64,000 nt of DNA from Mactra quadrangularis (lineage: Eukaryota; Mollusca; Bivalvia; Venerida; Mactridae), in contig CM046296.1 of the NCBI GenBank assembly GCA_025267735.1, positions 26,190,464 to 26,254,463 on the forward strand, written 5' to 3'. This document shows, one piece after another, positions 60,327 to 64,000 of this stretch; the first letter of the stretch is position 1; the number at the start of each line of letters is the position of its first letter. The notes below the pieces were generated by a model, which worked only from the letters and a program-made list of their open reading frames with translations, was not told the DNA's origin and ran no database searches. The position numbers and the translations under genes were made by a program.

Positions 60327-61128
60327 TGATTGATTTATTGATTGATTAATTGGATTTTACGGCTTATTAATGCAAAAAAGTCATATTACGTCGAAAACAA
60401 TTGATGATACTATTACTTCAATAGATAATGAAGATTTTACGTCCTATATTTTATGATAAACATTTATTTCCTTCAGGTTTGGTTTTGTTTTGGTTTTACG
60501 GCGCACCAACACAAAAAGGTCATATCGCGCCGAAAGCAATCAATGACACTATTTATTAAAACGATATTAATGATGTAAAGCTCTATATCTTATTATATAC
60601 ATTTATTTCCTTCAAAAAGTTAAGTATCGCATATGATGGTACAGACTCAAAAAGTTCTTTAAGTGAGTTAACTTTAAAATGTTTGTCATGGATGTCTTTA
60701 AGATCCTGACAGTCAAGGAGAACGTGTTTGACATAGAAATGCTCATCACAGGGTTTACATTTAGGTGCTTCCTCTCTTGTGAGAAGGTATGAATGTGTTA
60801 ATCTGGTATGACCAATTCTACATCGCGAAATCACTATTTGATCTCGGCGATTAGAAAATATGATGGTAAAGACTCATTAAGTTCTTTAAGTGAGTTAACT
60901 TTAAAATGTTTGTCACGGATGTATTTAAGATCCTGGCAGTCAAGGTGCTTTCTTTCTTTTGAGAAGGTATGAATGTGTTAATATAGTATGACCAATTCTA
61001 CATCTCCTAGTAACTATTTATCTCATTGATTAGCAAATATTATTGACGAAGATGAATCAAGGGTTTATGTCTTTATGTCATGTAACTTATTGAATATAGC
61101 ATTATTCCACATTGGTTGCCATTTTGAA
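60327..61128 (-). mobile_element. LINE 3'-end fragments, nested, with target duplication
   Basis: TTGCTGAAGTC at 60316-60326 and 61129-61139 bounds the insertion. On the minus strand two copies of the same LINE 3' end are seen: an outer one (61128-60841 and 60475-60327) and an inner one (about 60840-60476). Both end in a GTAAAACC/GTAAAATCC tail with short A/C- or AATC-rich repeats. Confidence 0.7.
60583..60834 (-). pseudogene. LINE ORF2 C-terminal remnant (RNase H / zinc-knuckle region)
   Basis: 83 codons: SRCRIGHTRLTHSYLL, then P-x-C-x-x-C at PKCKPCDEHF and HVLLDC. The R-x-G-H-x-x-L-T-H followed by a C-x2-C...H...C knuckle is the usual C-terminal end of invertebrate non-LTR retrotransposon polyproteins. 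No reverse transcriptase domain is present, so the copy is 5'-truncated. A decayed second copy with a deletion lies at 60841-61020. Confidence 0.75.
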
Positions 61129-62102
61129 TTGCTGAAGTCCATTATGTACTGCTATTTTTATCAAATTCTTATTTTTGAACTTTCTTTGATGTATTGATAT
61201 TTTATCAAATTCATTATGGCTGATTGGCAGCCATTCTGAGTTTTTCTTTTTAAAAAGCAAATGATTTGATAATTTTTTTACAGACTTTGAGAAAGTTAGC
61301 AATTGTTTAAGTTGATGTGCTTGGCATTTTCTTAAGTGGAATTCAAAATGGCTGACTGGCAGCCATGTTGAATTTTCTAATATCTTGTACAGCAAACATC
61401 TTTTTTTCTCACCTCATTTTGATAAAATTGTGCTGACAAATTCTTGTTGATGAAATTTTTATATGTATTATTTTTTATGTATTTCAATGGACCAACTAAT
61501 AGCCATCTTGATTTTTTCTGTAATGTTGAGAAGAAAACATCTTATTTCGTTATAGCTACATGAGATTTTAGATATTATTTTAACTTTACTACTGTGAAAA
61601 TAAATGATAATTTAAGCTTTCTTATGGGGTATTTGTGAAATTCTTGTTACAAGATATTGTAAATACTAATTGTTTGATTTATATTGTGTACATTGCTTAC
61701 TACCATTTTTACAATTGCCTTATTTTTTACTTATTTATCAAAAAATTACAAACACATTCTACATTTTGCTCATCTGGTTACAACATACTCATGATGAGTT
61801 TTAATGTGATCACTCTTTGTCTGTTGTTCCACTTTACATTCATAATGACCAAATGGTGTTCATTTTCATGTAAAAAATCATTTGAAATATGACAACTCTG
61901 TTCATTTTGCTTTTTCATAAATCTATAGTGAATTACACCGTAATTTGCTGTTTATTTCCAATTTGATATTTGCATCCTATTCTTTTAATGGTTTTTATGC
62001 TTCTTACAACATTTACCCTTTTGGACTTCCACAATGTTGACTTGCTTTTATCTTGAAATGTTGCTGTTGCGGGGGTATTTTCGCCACTGGTGGCAGTTCT
62101 AG

Positions 62103-64000
62103 TTTATACTGGGTTTAATAATGTAACCATTTATGTAATTTTACGGTGGTCAGCACACATAAACTAGCTTTTCTGGACCCTTGTCTATAATCAATTCTCA
62201 GCTACCTTTCCTCATGGTTAGAAATTTCTTCATATACTTAATTCATGTAGAAAATTGACATTATAGTTAAATTTTCAGGGAAGTGTATAAGGGGCCTGAT
62301 AGAAATTGGAACCTGTACCCCTATTGAGAGTATGGGATCGTGTGTTTGTGTTCATTGACTTTGTTATACCCACACCACGTAAAAATGAGGGCTATATATT
62401 TAGCTAAACTTAAGCAGCAGTGAGTATATTGTTAATTTTATTATTTTACTAGAGTGTATATCTATGTTCAGTCATTAATAATTGCATTAATGAAAATTTA
62501 ACAGAATGTTGCAATAACTTTCATTATTGTTTACACATAAAAATGCAGAACATTTAGTTTTTACATAGATAATTGGAACATGCCAATTAGAGTTTTTATG
62601 TGATATTCTCAGTGCTTTAATACAATGTATATTATATAAGATAGATATTGCCTGTATTTGTTAGTGATTTTTATATGTTTGTTTCTTCAGATATATTTGA
62701 CAGAAAATTTGGATAAAGATTGAGGCATACATTACTTTGTGTATAATCAAGCCAATGTGAGTATAGTGGTCTTAAAATATTCTTAACTGTTTAATTATCA
62801 AAATTTGCATTTGTTAAGTTTCTGCATGAATTTATGTTCACTTTTTAGCCTGACTTTTTGAAAAAAAAATGGAGAGCTATCCTACTTGCCCTAGTGTCCA
62901 GGTCCATATTTTTGAATAAAGTTTTTGTGCAGTAAAATATATTAAAGAAACTTCTGAGTAAACTGATTTCAATATAGTATGAAATGTTTATTTTTCATCA
63001 TTTATGTCCGATCGATGTTGGAAATGTGTATAGGACCTTTGCTTGAATGGTTTTCATGCTGCTTTGGCGATGCCAAACAGGTTTCGTCCTGCATACCTTG
63101 ATATATTAAGATTTCTAATTTAACAGAAAATTAGCAATAAGAAATCTTATTGTGCATGTGACGCACCACCTTAGCAAAAGACTGTGGCATTATTTGTTCT
63201 TGAAGTAACATTCGAGCCATTTCTTGATTTTTTGTTGTGCATATCAACACACTAACGATTTTCACCAAAACCGACTATGTGTGTTGTTTGTTTTCAAGCA
63301 AATGATGTGCACATTTCCGCTTTTCAGTACATGCACGACAAAAGCATTTTGTATCAACTGGAAAGCATGGAAACCATGGAAACCTTGCAAGCAGACAACA
63401 GTATGGTCCTATACACATTTTCATTAACCATCAGAAATAATTACTACCAGCAACATTGAAATCGGAGTATCTTAAGATATCAACTGTAAACTTTAAAAAT
63501 ATATTCCTTATTATCAACCACATCTCATGTGGCAAGTTTCATTACTCCAAATACATTTTTTTAATCATCCCCTCCTTGAACTTCGAGTTTTCTTTAAAAA
63601 AATATTTGTTTTATACAGAAACAGTGTACTTTCTTTAGGTATCAATACATGTTCTTTATTATCAACCACATCTCATTAGACAAATTGTCTGGTGTCCAGT
63701 CTTACTTTGACAGGTAAAAGTATGTCAGGCAAAGCATGCTCATGGCCGCACCCTATGTAATGAATTAGGTATTTGATAATTATGTTTTCAAATGAACATT
63801 TCTCACTACACAGGCTTAAATCAGAGGATCATTGTAAAAGAAGTACAGTGGATTCTTTTATTTAGTTGTTCGGTTACATTTATGCTAAATAAAGTATCAG
63901 AAATTCTAATGAGACTAATCCACGTCCGAATTGTGTTCAAGTGAGACATGTTTGTGTTATCAGAAAAATCGAAAGCGAATGACCTATATAGTTATCGAAC
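62103..64000. other. Unannotated stretch to the window end
   Basis: No gene recognised. At 62691 a good acceptor (TTGTTTCTTCAG) is followed by 66 bp and a GTGAGT donor at 62757, but all three frames contain stops, so at most a non-coding exon. A CATCTCAT-containing segment (TTATTATCAACCACATCTCA) occurs at 63508 and 63656. Confidence 0.35.

Larger units (their letters stand above)
59787..61520 (+). repeat. About 147-bp tandem units inside P2
   Basis: ATGGCNGACTGGCNGCCATTTTGA-like cores near 59793, 59945, 60092, 60245, 61217, 61345 and 61490; spacing outside the LINE insertion is roughly 135-152 bp. Confidence 0.7.
59371..62102 (+). mobile_element. Helitron-like element P2, 2.7 kb, with about 147-bp internal repeats
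   Basis: 5' TTATACCCCCGCAAACGAAG...CGGGGGTATA terminal hairpin, then (GGTT)n at 59419-59499. 3' TTGCGGGGGTAT, hairpin GCCAC-TG-GTGGC, AGTTCTAG before T. Internal units centred on AAAATGGCNGACTGGCNGCC. Interrupted by LINE fragments at 60327-61128. Confidence 0.7.

Noticed and set aside
61102..61395. 97-codon minus-strand open frame
   Set aside because: Made of the P2 tandem units and the edge of the LINE insertion.

Overview
AT-rich, intron-bearing eukaryotic DNA with short exons in large introns. Almost everything outside the exons is interspersed repeats: tRNA-derived SINEs, MITEs and Helitron-like elements with CCCCCG hairpin ends and (GTCC)n tracts. I infer an invertebrate metazoan, most likely a bivalve mollusc. 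The species cannot be fixed from sequence alone.

One protein-coding gene is clear. From about 8.5 to 15.1 kb (+) lie the last six or seven coding exons of an SH2 adapter of the SHB/SHD/SHE/SHF family. All junction phases agree and give 428 residues from the exon at 8614 to the stop at 15112, ending in an SH2 domain (Arg at about residue 355). The 5' exons and promoter are upstream of the window or unrecognised. A 3'UTR follows, with poly(A) signals at 16236 and possibly 20764; a MITE at 15262-15475 sits inside it. The introns carry SINEs, two inverted copies of one MITE, and a strong hairpin at 12978-13070.

From 16 to 64 kb no gene is certain. Weak candidates are a promoter-like stretch (26.04-26.54 kb), an exon at 34938-35081 with possible terminal exons at 35670 and 37872, a 31-bp microexon at 42203, a hydrophobic exon at 56185, and an 85-codon minus-strand ORF at 36635-36892. 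I could not name any of these products.

The repeat landscape is the main content. It includes hAT-like MITEs (some with exact 8-bp target duplications), mariner/pogo-like MITEs with TA targets, a foldback MITE, and three SINE families (A, B, C). Two nested LINE 3' ends (60.3-61.1 kb, minus) share their 3' tail with the SINEs. A Helitron-like superfamily occurs in three sizes: four copies of about 0.28 kb, one of 1.9 kb and one of 2.7 kb. The two large ones carry internal repeats with periods of about 145-148 bp, each holding a recurrent motif. Several insertions are nested inside others, so relative ages can be read directly.
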